Shown one piece after another: positions 25,185 to 37,400 of a stretch of DNA of 64,000 nt (positions are counted from its first letter, which is position 1; each line of letters begins with the position of its first letter). This DNA is from Crotophaga sulcirostris (taxonomy: Eukaryota > Chordata > Aves > Cuculiformes > Crotophagidae), in assembly GCA_013397455.1 (NCBI GenBank), contig VYZB01000118.1, forward strand, positions 1,319,669 to 1,383,668, given 5' to 3'. The notes beneath the pieces are model-generated. The model saw nothing but the letters and a program-made list of their open reading frames with translations, had not been told where the DNA came from and did not search any database. A program made the translations under genes and the position numbers.

Positions 25185-25525
25185 CACATGCATTTCTAGC
25201 CTGTTCTTACAAATCTCCAAAGACTGAGGTGGCACACATTTCTCTCTTCTCCAGAGCTTCATTATTGCCCATATTGAGAAGTCTAAACTCATTCAGCACT
25301 GCTGTGATTAGCCCATTATTGCTATTCCTGTACATCCATAACATATATAGAATAGCCTGTTCCATTCTACCTTGTGATGGGTTTTTACATACTTACAGAC
25401 ACTTCACATCTTCTCTCATATGTCCCTCTTTCCACCTAAACAACTCAAGTGTTTCAGGTCTTCCCTTAAGCCAGGGAACTCTCATCTTTTTCCTGTTTTA
25501 CTGCTGGATCCTCTCTTCAAAGGAA
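25185..25525 (-). mobile_element. Ancient CR1-type LINE, ORF2 C-terminal region
   Basis: The plus strand is colinear with the antisense of an old CR1 ORF2 end: cctgttcttacaaatctcca, then attagcccattattgctatt, tttttacatacttacagaca, cttcacatcttctctcatat, cctaaacaactcaagtgttt and tactgctggatcctctcttc. These correspond to the 'gcccattgcttcttgtcc', 'tcacatacttgaaa', 'tcatgtcccctctcagtctt', 'gactaaacaaacccaa' and 'ttgctcttctctggactctc' positions. The 135-codon open frame on the plus strand here is therefore an antisense shadow of a dead LINE. Confidence 0.65.
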
Positions 25526-26659
25526 ATATACTCAAAAAATGTTTACTACACTTTAAAACCTGTAATATATGGTTTCTGATAGGAAAGGCTGAAGCAATTA
25601 CAAGTTCTATGATAGAATGTTTAACTGGTACAACCAAAACTCCAAAGTAAAATAACCTAAAAAAGTTCATAAATACAAACCTAGCAGCAATGGGTGTCAG
25701 TCTAATTCAGCAAGATATTTTAGTCATTTCACAGTTGAAATAAAATTGATTAATCATGCATTGAACTAGAAGGAAACAGAAATAATCACATCAAAGAAAA
25801 AGGTAGACTAGACTGAGAGAGGATTTTTGAGTTCGACAAAAACATTCTGGGGAATAGGAAGGAAAAAACACAAGCTAGCAAGAGAACACCAGGTGAAACA
25901 AACAACTGAAGATAACATGGCTGCAGAAAAGTACCCAGAGGCCTAAGGAAAGATTTATCAAAACATCTGCGACTGCAAAAATGCCTGAAAACTAAAATTA
26001 TAAATAAAAAATAAAAATAGCAGGAAAAAAAGAGACAGATGACATAAATGTGCAAACAAGAAAGAAAAAGAGGAAGTACATGAAAGAAGCAGAGATTTCA
26101 GTCTCCCTGTCAGGAATTTTGCCATAGGAATCAGAGAAAAATATTCCACATTCTTCTATTTCAAAACAAAAGGTACTGGCAAGATCAGACATTGCCTTCA
26201 CATGCAACATCTTTCTCTCTGTTTTCTGCTTTTATTTTGAGTGAGACCCAGGTCAGTTTCCTTCGCACCCAGAGTCTTAAAAGCAGTAACACCACCTCTT
26301 CCAAGCATGTACAACTTGTTAGAAAGCAAAAGCCTGCCTGAACCCACAGAAACAGAGTGGACATTTGACAAATATCTTCTGGCTTTTGAGGGAAATCTTT
26401 TTAGACCAAGAGAGGCTAGGGAGTTAGCATAGTTTAATAGCACATATTTATGTGATGCTTAGTATCATCACCAGCACAAGTTTGCATGCTTTATATCATA
26501 GAAACATCTTGAGTTTGATAATGGATATTCCTATTGGAAATAGTATGCACTCCATACTGAGACTCAGGATTGTGTAAAGTAATACCAGTATGCACTTATG
26601 CAACATTTTACTTTAAACAGAGAAAAACGAAGATGTGGAAATTAGTAAGTAGTGATTAC

Positions 26660-27491
26660 CTTAGAGCAGCAGTTTTCCCATTTCTGTGAGTACATGTGAC
26701 TTCCCTGGTTTGGTAGCCAATTTGTATGTCCCAATATTTGTTCTCCTGTCTACTCTGTCTGTTTCGATTCCTCTTCTTCTTAATTAGCTCACGAGCCTCA
26801 GGATCCCGAACTGCCTTTTCTCTGTCCTTTTCCTTGTCTTTGTTCTTCCCTCGTTTCCTTGTTTGCCTTATTTGTCTTGAATGGGGCACTGAGCATGGGC
26901 TCCACGGTCCCACACTTAGGCTATAGAGGCTTTCTTCAGCAGCGCATGGGCTAGACTGACAGATCTGAAACTCAGTGAGGTTAGGGCAAGCAGACCCACC
27001 AAACTGCGGTGGAGCCACAACGTGCCGAGTTCGATGTTGAAGTCCATTGCCACAGGTCTTGGAGCACTCTGACCAGGGGGAGAATTCGGCCACGATGCAG
27101 TCCTGCCGGCATGGGATGAGGCATGCTTGCTCCTGGCGGGGCTTGGGCTCAAAATACTCACAGATGACATCCTCAGCCGGCACCCCATTGGACTTCTGGA
27201 TACAGGTGATGTCCCTTGTCTGGATCCCTTCCTCCCCTCTGAGGCACTCCAGGGGCTTCTCATGGCTCCGGGAAAGGACAGGCCGGCACTGGTTCCAGCT
27301 GCCAATCTGCCAGTCGTAGAGCTCCTTGTGCCAGTCGCAGACCCGAAAACAGCTCTGCTGGTTGTCTGGCCGCTCCGGCTGCTTGCAGTTCGTGGGCAGC
27401 GTGGTCCAGCCCTCCACATGGGCGCACCACACTGCTCGCGTCTGGATGCCACCTGGACCACATTCATCTCCCATGCATCTCCCCCACGGAC
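26660..27491 (-). CDS. THSD7A: THSD7A coding exon (second coding exon), three and a half TSP1 repeats
   Basis: The 832-bp exon encodes the N-terminal extracellular region of THSD7A, a large single-pass membrane protein built of thrombospondin type-1 repeats. In mammals it is linked to endothelial migration and is a podocyte surface antigen. The acceptor follows a pyrimidine tract ending ttttccag; the donor is CTAAG|gtaatc. The exon starts with two bases of a split Gly codon and ends with two bases of the next codon. The 276 full codons between are open. Residues 1-52 form TSR1 (GPWGRCMGDECGPGG), 56-130 TSR2 (cysteine-rich, GIQTRDITC), and 131-183 TSR3 (FSPWSECSKTCGNG with a WxxC C-mannosylation context). 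From 190 a fourth repeat begins, interrupted by a lysine/arginine-rich stretch at 208-248. An NLT N-glycosylation sequon lies at 171-173. The match to THSD7A as I remember it is much closer than to the paralogue THSD7B. Confidence 0.95.
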
Positions 27492-29514
27492 CTGGAAAAC
27501 AAGAGAAGATGCTAGCACTGCACACTTAAATTTTTTTTGCCATGGTGCAAAACCAAGTTTACAGAACCAGTTTTTCATTTCCTAGATCTCTTAAGAATTT
27601 CATTCTTGGAGAAACTCGAACATACCAGCCGGTAACTCTCCAAAGAACAGAAGTTATTGCTGGTTTTGAATCTCTACAGTCTATGGTAATTACTCAACAT
27701 GTTGTTATAATTACTGTCAACAAGAGCAATAAAAACCTGCTTCCTTGCAGGTTGATATGGCTGCTTTTTCCATTATCAAAATCTGTAATATTCACTTGGT
27801 TCAACTCACAAAATCCACAAATCAGAAGGTAAAAATGCCCTGTATTTTTCACCTTTGTAAAGACTTCCCCTCATACCCACCATGCAGAAAAAAACCAAGC
27901 AGTTCACACAAAAACCTGTAACCATTTCCCAAAGAAAAGATGTCTCGTTGCAGACAGTTGGTCACACAGAAGGCAATTTCTCTCACTGTGGAGTGCTCGT
28001 GTTCCACAAAGAAACTGGGGTCAAGCCACACAATCCTCATTCATCTGTAAGACCCCAAGTAATAAGATAATTTGTGTGAGTAAAGTTGTGGGAAGTGCTG
28101 AGCTAAGCCTTTTTTATTTCCAAAGCAGGCTAACAGAATAATTTGGGTACTGCACAAGAGTAAGTTAAATGAATTGTGGCAGGTAAAATTATTTACAACA
28201 CTTTCTTATTGAATGACTGGAAGGAATACGAAGCCACATCTTATTACTGAGTCCCATGAGCTTTAAAACTCTTATTGACTTCAACACCATTTTCAGCTGT
28301 TCATCCAACACAAACGTCAGCAGCAGTTTGGAAATGGGCTGATGATAGGTCTCTGCTTCTTGTTGCCTGTTTTTTAAGCAGACACTATGGCTGAACAGTT
28401 TGTTTGTAGTTCTAAAATCCTAAGCATTAATACTCAATAGTATTGCCAGGTGGCAAAGACCAAGTCAGCCCATGGAAACTCCTCCGTATTTTTTGAAGAT
28501 AAAGTTTGAATCAGGGTTTCTGAGGTTTAGCTAGCTATCCAGAAAAAAGAAAATTATATTATATACAAATATATTTCAGTTTCCATTTCAGCAGGATTAC
28601 CCTACTTTACCTCTTACCAGCCTTCCACAAATGGTATATCCATTGTTGTATTTAAGTGTATTTACATGGAGTTAAGAGATATCATTTCCCCAGAACACCA
28701 CTTTGAACACCTGCCAACTTTAAAAGAATAGATTGCAGAAAATTTCCAACTAAAGCAGATATACTGAAATAATCATGATTAAAATAAAGCTAAATCATTC
28801 GTCTTGCAGACTACCAATTCCTGTCTTGATAGATCACTGCACATTGTGTATACACTGTGTGTTAAATGAAGAAATCCCCCTTTTTCAAGATCATGTCATT
28901 ACTGTACCCCAGATGAAGTTTCCCCATTTGAGATTCTACCAAATTACCAATCATACATTATCCAAGAAATCATATTGTACCTAAAAACTGGGCTTGACAT
29001 CTATGTATCTTCAATCCAATTTATAGACACTTTTATGCTAATGCAAATGATAAAAATTTCAGCCTTAATGCACTAACTACTGCATTTGGCAATATAACCA
29101 TCTCTCTTTTAGCTATTATAACTCACTTTAGCAACAATAACTCACTTCTAACTTAAGCAGTCCCAAACACATTGCAAGCATCAAGGCAAGGCAGAGCTTG
29201 TATTCGAAAATAATCACAGAAAATCAGGAAAATAAATGTCTCTTTTCAGAACAAAGTGTCTTTGTGACTTTATTTAAATAACAAGATCCTAATCAAGCAA
29301 CAATCTTCATCTCTTTGTCACTGATTGAAAACACCCATCACATGCTTACAATATTTCTTTGACTGCTGGTCAAGACATCACTGAAGATACAGGATGAAAA
29401 AACAGTGAAGGTAGAGGCTTTGAATGATCCCCAGAAGTAGGGGGAAAAACATCTACAGATCACCATCAACATGGTTTCTATATTAAATCATTATTACAGG
29501 CAGTACTTATGAGC

Positions 29515-29905
29515 AGATCATCTTGAATGCCATCACATACAGGATAACCAGGTGATAAGGTACAGTCAACATGGATTTAGGAAAGGTAGGTCCTGCCTAA
29601 CTAGCCTGATGTCCTACGGCAAGGTGACCTGCTTAATAGATGAGGAAAAGCAATATGGATGTTGTCTACCCAGACTTCAGTAAAGCCTTCAACACCTTTT
29701 TATATAGCATTTTCCAGGAAAAACTGGCTGCTCGTGGCTTGGACTGGTATACTCCTCACTGCATAAAAAACTGGCTGGATGGGCAGGCCCAAAGAATTGT
29801 GGTGAATGGAGTTAAATCCAGCTGGTGGCCAGCCACAAGTGGTGTTCCCCAGGGCTGTGTTGAGGCCAGTCTTGTTTAATATCTTTATCAATCTGGACCA
29901 GCATA
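29515..29905 (+). mobile_element. CR1 LINE fragment, reverse transcriptase fingers/palm
   Basis: This internal CR1 ORF2 fragment contains the RT start (caacatggatttaggaaagg), the first catalytic motif region DVVYPDFSKAFNT with its Asp kept, KLAARGLDWYT, NWLDGQAQRIVVNGVKSSWW and the GVPQG motif, then LFNIFINL in another frame. It breaks off before the FADD motif, and there is no 3' end. It is an inactive remnant. Confidence 0.92.
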
Positions 29906-32900
29906 CATATGCAACCCAGCAATGAGAGATCACCAGAATGTAAAGAATCCTACCCACCACCATCGCTTAATAGCTGCAGGAGGTGGTTGCTCTTTCACAA
30001 ATCCTCAGCTGACGTTAAGCACTGGTAACAACAATAGAAACTCCTTAGGAAAGCTGTAGAGCCTAATCAAGGTCTCAAATGATGTTTTAATTTGTTCTTC
30101 ATGATTATTCTTTAGGTTTCACTGAAGAGGTCTTCACACAGACACTCTGCTCTCCCTGCTGTGCACCGATCAAGTTATGCCTAGGCAATGGGATGTATGT
30201 GCGCTCAAACCCTTTCACACTGGTGAAAAAATCTGCTGCTGTGAATGCAAAGCAGTTTTTTGTAGGATTTTGTTTGAAACATATTTAGATGAACAAGTCA
30301 CAGAGAGCTGTACTTGCCTCATGAAAATACCTTTGTTTAAATGTTCTTTGTTTAATCAGCATATTACAAATGGCAATTACAGAAATAAAAAGGAATCTTG
30401 CTTCTTTTTTGTTGTTGGGAGTTGTCACTGAAGTCACAGTGAGTTTAAAATGTCATTTGTAATTCTCTGCCTTCTAAAGAGATTACTGTAAAATACAATA
30501 TTAAGATTTCCTCTAAGCTTCTGGAGGATTAACATTTATTTTTGTTAGGGAGCACGAAAGTAAGTGAACTAACCACTGCTATAACTTTGTTCTGAAATTT
30601 CAGGGAGTGATCACAATGGAGTCAAAAAAATCAAGACAAAACCCCTGCTAAAGTACAGATAGTTTTGCAGTTAACAGAAAACTAAGTAAGCTATCATAGT
30701 AATTAATATCTCACATTAATATTGTTTCAGATATTAAAATTGTCACTATTTGAAGAAGAAAAAACTTATTCTGAACTTTGAGCCAGGGCAAATAATGCTA
30801 TGTGAAAATCCCTTGAGCTTTTCTCCACATGCAAATACAAAAAAATAGACAAAACAAGCATTCGGTATCTCCAAACATGAAACTCAAAATGTCTTAAAAC
30901 ATGAAGAAAGACATTACTCCCATTTTTATCAAATGAAAGTTGCACCACTGATTTAATCTGAATTTTGCTGTACTTTCAGTGAGAACTGGTTTTGACCCAT
31001 TTTGTGTTAATGGTTTCGTGCCTGTAAGTAGCATTAATAGTTTAATGCCAAAGAGAGGCTCGGACTGCACAAGACAATGAGCAGCTTAGTTTTCAGTATT
31101 TTGAGAGGATTGTATTTAAAGAGACTATTGAGAGACCGATTAGCAGAAATCTACTTTCTTCTAACTTTGGAAACAAGTTAACCTTACACAATATTGGAGA
31201 ACTCCCTTTTCTTTGTATTATGAGAAGGGCTGTGATGAGGGCCAGGAAGGTTAACTGAGTGATGCAAGGCTGAGAGTCAGAAGGACACCAGTATAACAAG
31301 ATAGAGTTCAAACCCAAGCAGTAAATCTCGAGAGAGGTCAAAAAGACACAGATCAAGAAGTCTTTGAAGGACTCAGGAGATGACACTGAATGCAAACTGC
31401 AGCTTCTGATAGTGGATCCGGTCAAGGAGCAGGATCAACTGTAGGAATATAACAGCCTCAGAGCTGCCACTAAAATTACTTGCAGATCCACTTGGCTAAA
31501 TTAAAATATGATAAGCATGTATATAACTTGGTATAGTATACCTTCATTATCTATATTTGTTTTACAGAATTATGGAGTTAAAGGAAACAACTGCTGCTGT
31601 GTTAGGGTATTTTTATCACAGGCGATGGCTAATTGCAAAAGTCTTAACAGGAAACAGTCTCACTGGTACAGACACGTTGCCTGTTACACTGGGAAGAAGT
31701 AACATAGCAAAATACCCTAATCCTAGATAAATTATTGATAGCTTTTTTTTTTTTCATATAGAATCTGAGCTGCTGCCAAGATGACAAGCTGGCAGTATTT
31801 GGAGAGACAGATTCTGTAATTTATACTATCGGGATTGCCAAGACAATAGAAGATCATTGATAGACAAAGCCTTTATTTTTGCCTCTTTCCCACCCATGGT
31901 GGAACTCCCTGGGTGCTGTATGACTTACTGCCTTCTCTGTTTGCAAGCAAACTCTCCCCTCCAGGAGTGCTATGGATCACCTTGACTGTCATTTCTATTT
32001 AATGCTTTTGTCTTTCTCCGCTCCTCTTTCAGAGGTTGAAAAGAACATGCAAGGCCGTGTCTGCATCAAAGGAAATGAATTCAGGATATGGAAGAGAGAT
32101 AAAAAAAGAAAGGATTCTCAATATAACAAAACATAATGTCTGTGATTCAGAGGAAGACTATGGAAAATCAAATATGCCTAAAAATGATTTGATTCCTAGA
32201 TCAAATGTTTTATTTCCTGATGGTACGAGAGTGTAAGCCACAATGAAGTTCAAATAATTTCAGACTATGAAGAACACGTTGTTTGCATTTCTCAAATTAA
32301 AAAGGAAATATAAAAATTAACATTTAAAAAGTGATGTAGATGAATCTAATCACAAATTTCACATTGTTTCCCCAACTTTGCACTGCACACTTTCAAACAA
32401 TGGGATGAAGACAAAGGCAAACCTGCAAGTATGTAAAAATCAGCCACTTTTAGAAATCTTTCTAGCTCTGCATAGAATTATTAAGGCACTCTATAAGTGT
32501 GAGCTCTTTTATTTTTTCCCCTACTAACATCCATTGGGAAAATACATATTTCTGATACAATTAATTGTATGGTAATTAACATTATCCATCTGTTTTGAAA
32601 TTTCTCTTAAAATTCTGAATGTAACAGACATTAAAAAAACCTAAGAGTAACTATACCAATTTAAATTCTGACATCAACGTCACAAAGAGTTTAACACTTA
32701 TTCAGTGTTTCCTTAACCAAGCATTTTCATACTAGAACTTTACAAATTGCAGAAACCAAATTTTACTGATTTTACTCCAGTAAGTACTCCTGTTGTATAT
32801 TATAAAACTGGTGTCTCTAAAACAAGGTTGAGGGCTCCATAAGAAAAAAAATCGTATTTAACATGCTTTCCTAGTGTTGATATAGTGGCCTCCTGTGCTG

Positions 32901-33043
32901 TAATTCACGGTAGTTTTAACATCACATTTCACCTGGTTAGAGGGTATTTTTGTCTGCTTTCTGCTTTTTCTGTGTTACTACTGTATCAACAACTATAATA
33001 GATACTGAAATTTTTTTTCTTATCTGTTATAAACATGCAGATC

Positions 33044-33181
33044 ACAGTATCACAGCATTACAAGGTTGGAAATGACCTCTGAGATCATCGAGTCCAACCT
33101 ATAACCCAACACTAACACTAACTCATCATCTAAACCATGGCACTGACTGCCTCATCCAATCTCCTCTTAAACACCTCCAGT
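33044..33181 (-). mobile_element. CR1 LINE 3' terminal fragment
   Basis: Antisense reading on the plus strand: cacagtatcacagcattaca, aggttggaaatgacctctga, gatcatcgagtccaacctat, aacactaacactaactcatc, ending tcttaaacacctccag. Same subfamily as 19078-19231 and 55497-55830, which share the ACTGTGAT octamer end. Confidence 0.92.
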
Positions 33182-34264
33182 TAAACGTTGTAGAACGTAT
33201 CTATTTCTATAGTATAAAAATATATAAAGCAACAAAATGGTGGGTTTTTTTTTCTTCTTTTTTAAATGTAATGCTAGTTCTTCATGTGTTAGTCAGGTCT
33301 GAAAAGCTAATTCAAAACTAAAAAAAACCAAACAGACAAAACACACACACTAAAAGAAAAAGCAATCTCCTCTTATATTTATCAGTGTTTAATATTTTTT
33401 TGTTACTTTGTTTTTGCAGATTCAAATTTTTAAATAAACTGAAATAAGTAATTTGAATGTACAGTGACGTAACACCCTGAAAATTGCTATCGACACCAAA
33501 GCTACCAAGAGCCTCCAGCTCACTGTAGTGGTGCAATATGATAATCTGAAGTATTTGTTAGCATATATACAAACATGAAAGGCTGACAGTTCACAGCACA
33601 GAACTTCTTCACTGGCTTTGTGTTGTCATAACCTGCAATGAAATCCTTTCCTCCAAGGTTCATTATAAACTTAAGCTAATTTTCAAAACATTATTCAGAT
33701 TTTAAAACAGTTCTTCCTCCAAATAGTTTTTTTTAGCATGAGTTCCTCTAACTATTCATTTTTCCTTTACACAGTACAGCAGTAGCAGGCAAAATAAATA
33801 TTGAATGAGAGACAAAAGTAATACTTAATTGAGGCAGCATGCTTTAACGAGAAATAGAGCTTCTATGTTCTACAAAGCAATTGCATTGCTTTTAGCCTCG
33901 AGTCATGTTGTAATAAATACTTCTGATATTGTAGGATACTGAATATAGTTTCTTCTAGCCCACAATCTGTTTAGATGTAAAGCTGGCTCATGAACTTTTC
34001 TTAATTTCAGATTAGAGGTTGTGTTAAAACCATACCAACGTATTTCTTATACATCTCCTTATCTCCTCTCTCTGGTCACAGTGCTGGCTGAAAAGCCAGA
34101 TAACGTTCTTCTGACAAAATGATGATTCCCATACATAGTAAATACTCTTGCAGACTTTGTAAGGTGAATGAAAGGCTTTATTAACCTTTGCTTGTATCTC
34201 TCCAATGTGTCTACTTTTTTTTTTTTCTGATTACCAACAGTTGAAAGCTGGCTCTGCATCTCCT

Positions 34265-34420
34265 GACAGCTTTACTGAGTCAGACCGAAAACCCACTCAC
34301 CCCAGTACTGGTCTCCTACAGCAACAAAGAACAGAGGCTTGAAGAAGACATAGAATAACAGTGAGCATCTACAATGCCTTCCCTGGTACCCTCCCAGTTT
34401 CCCATTATTTCCAGCTCACA
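34265..34420 (-). mobile_element. Ancient CR1-type LINE 3' end fragment
   Basis: The plus strand shows actgagtcagaccgaaaacc, ccccagtactggtctcctac and agcaacaaagaacagaggct, colinear with the antisense reptilian CR1 end ('actgggtcagaccaaaggtc', 'cccagtatcctgtct', 'cagtggccagtgccagatgc'). It is weakly conserved and only about 150 bases long. Confidence 0.55.
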
Positions 34421-37400
34421 CACCACAGCAGGCATGTTGATATAAAGCTTCTACCATAATATAATTAATACCTATACATGGACATCCGATGAAGAGTATG
34501 TTCTTCCACAGCCTTCTAAAGATCAGGTTTAGAAACCATATTAGAAACTCCTAAATTTTCTGTTCCTTTTTTCATGCAAGGCTACTAGAAATATGATGAT
34601 AGAAAATACATGGCATGAACCTATTTTTTCTTATGCAATGGGCAAGGAAACACAAACCAAAAACAATCCCATGAACAGCAGAGTCAATTATGAGCAAATC
34701 CGTGAAATCAATGGTTACTTCCAATTATTGTAGTCTGTAATCATGGTTAAATATTAACATATTACGATGAAAGCTCTACAGTTATATGAGCAACAATAAC
34801 ATAACCACAAATTACTCTTATCTGTACCCCTGTAGATTTTTACAGCTCTGTCTGCATCAGAATCTGATTTTAAGGAATAGATTACTGAGAAAACCAGTAA
34901 AGGATACACTACCTATTAAAAAGGAGGATTTGGTTTGTACAGATTAAGCTGAGGCTTTCCGCTTGGTTTGATACGTACAGATCAAGATTTTGAACCAAGA
35001 TTCACTGCTTTCTCCCCGTCAGCATTTTACATTCAATTTACTCAGATATCTCAAAACAAATTTTAACTGAAACACTGCTAAGAAAACATCTCACTCAGCC
35101 TGAAAATCTTATTGCTAGTACTATTCTCAGTGACTATACATGGAAATGCAGATTTTTGCACTAATTCAATGAACTGAGGCTTGCCCTTCACTTTTCTTAA
35201 GAACGAACCCCATTAGATCAGTTGAAAAAACACCACTAGCCCTTGTCATGACACCTGGGCATCAGCATGTGTTGCAGCACCAATTTCTTGGTACAATTAG
35301 GACAGTTTATTTCTGTGGAGTCTCATGCAATCTCACGGTAAACAGCCATATTTAACAGGTTACAGTGACTTTAAATCTTATCACTTTCAGTTCTATCATG
35401 AATAATTTTGCAATTGAGTTTGTTAAATGTGATTTTCTTCAGTACACACAGGCTGATATCCTAAAAAGAGAAGAAAAAAATATTGCTGTTTCTATTAGCA
35501 TCAAGACCAAGTGAATGCTTTTATTTTTCTGCCTCTGTCTCATTTTATGCCCTTTTATTTCTTTCCCTTGTTCATCGTAGCCTCCTGCTGTGGTGCTGAT
35601 GGCCAGAAGTGCTTGTTGCGAGGCTGCCACAACAGGGTACATCCGTCAGCACAGGCCATCATGCTTGTGCCAGCCCAGCGGTTTGTAATCCCAGTCTCTG
35701 CCTACATTAGCCAAGGGCAAATGAGTCAAAAAACTCCTTCACTGAGATATGAAGAAATTTACTGCTACAGCTTTTCGGAGACTGGTTACAGTTTTCAGCT
35801 AGACTACTAGAGTCAGACATTAGAAATTAAATGTAATATCTTTGTGCACTGACTGTTTTAAAGGATCAGACTTGCTGCAAGAAACAATGTCAGACAAGGC
35901 AGCAGGAAGCTGGTTACAGGAAAACACTACAATTTAGTTGTATGAAGCCAGAAAGAGATTTAGATTGTACTCTAAGCCCCACTGCTAGCCTGTAGAATGA
36001 TCTACATACACCATTTTTGCCTTCTTGCACTTCAGCTTCTTCCGCATAAGGCAGGTATAACAATATTAATTTTTCAGATGTATTGATAAAAAACTGTGTG
36101 CACAAAGTGAATAGCAGTAGGAATACATGTTCAGTCTTTTTTTTTTTTTTGAAGAACACAGTTCACTCAGTACCTTTCCCTTAAGTTTTGCCCTGAGTCC
36201 CAGTTGCATTGAGAAGTGTGTTTTAATAAAAAAGCCCAGACGATAAGCTGCTGCTTCTCCTTACTCCTGAGATTAATTTTATTCATACAGCACAGCATGC
36301 ATACTTCCCGCCTGTGTCTTTCCTCTGCCTCTTTGGCCACAAGAGAGCTTAGAAAGATACTCAAGGATCAAATAGGAAGGTTTCACATATCTCTGGATTC
36401 CTTGGAATCATTCTTTTGCTACTAATGGAATAAAATAAAACAGGAACCTGAACTTATTGACTATCACTTAGATAAAATTCTGGACGTGTCATTCTTTTCC
36501 TTTTCCTCTAATTTATTGGAACAGAGGAATTTTTATAAAATTACATCTTCTAATTACAGAATATTACATAAAAGGTCAGTATTTATTTATTCTTAATTAT
36601 TTCATTATTTAAATTGCCTAGGTGTTGGACTGAAACAACAAACCAGTCATAAATCTTTTGAAGTACACTAACACTTAATATCTTGCTGAGAAACTTTCTG
36701 CAAGCATACCCTCTGTTCATCTATTATTCATTATCATCTGCAGTTTGACGAATTCCTGTGAAATTCATTTTCAATTTTTAAATGGCAACTTTCCCCTAAA
36801 ACTGTGGTGCTTCCATTATATAGATATAGTACTTAAAACTACGGGAAGGAAAGCAAACCAAGCCATGTGGATGTACTCAAAATACAGGTGCCACTGTGTA
36901 TCAGGCAAGGATAGATCTATATTAGTTTTGAAGGATTATTGTCAGGACCATCTGACACCTGTCACTGCAATGTAAGCAAAATAAGTAATGTCTTCATCCT
37001 TGCCCTCTATAATCAATTATTTTAATTTCAGACATAACTGATAAATAATAATTTTTTTAAAAGTGACTATTACTTACTTCCACCTGGGAAATGTGTTACA
37101 CAACTGTATTAAATAAACATTTTTTTGTCTATTTTTGTCATACTAAAAATATACCTAACAAATCCTTCTGTATAAATAGTTTTTTCATTTTTTTTGTTTT
37201 AGAACTAAGTAAGAACTTCTATGAAATATTAATGTAGACAGTCAATTCAGTATCTCAGACTATATCATAACTTTGGCTTTTAAATGGAACTTCCCATTAA
37301 TCACAGCAAGGACTTCTGCTTAATAATACATGAAGTTGATTTGGTACTATCACACTAATCTATTACAAGAACCCAAGATATTCTATTAAAAATGCAATGA

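Larger units (their letters stand above)
11455..26659 (-). other. THSD7A: THSD7A intron, 15.2 kb
   Basis: This intron carries CR1 fragments at 12580-12998, 15001-15605, 16635-17165, 19078-19231, 20069-20828, 21889-22080, 24330-24465 and 25185-25525, each listed separately. The stretches between them (11455-12579, 12999-15000, 17166-19077, 19232-20068, 20829-21888, 22081-24329, 24466-25184 and 25526-26659) are AT-rich, and I recognise nothing in them. Confidence 0.85.

Noticed and set aside
25172..25579. Plus-strand open frame of 135 codons
   Set aside because: The DNA is colinear with the antisense strand of an old CR1 ORF2 end, so the frame is incidental.
26916..27578. Minus-strand open frame of 220 codons in another frame over the same exon
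   Set aside because: This is an out-of-frame reading of the THSD7A exon. It lacks cysteine spacing and domain features, and crosses the splice acceptor.
27127..27585. Plus-strand open frame of 152 codons
   Set aside because: It is the antisense shadow of the large THSD7A exon. The minus-strand frame has the cysteine and TSP1 pattern and proper splice sites.
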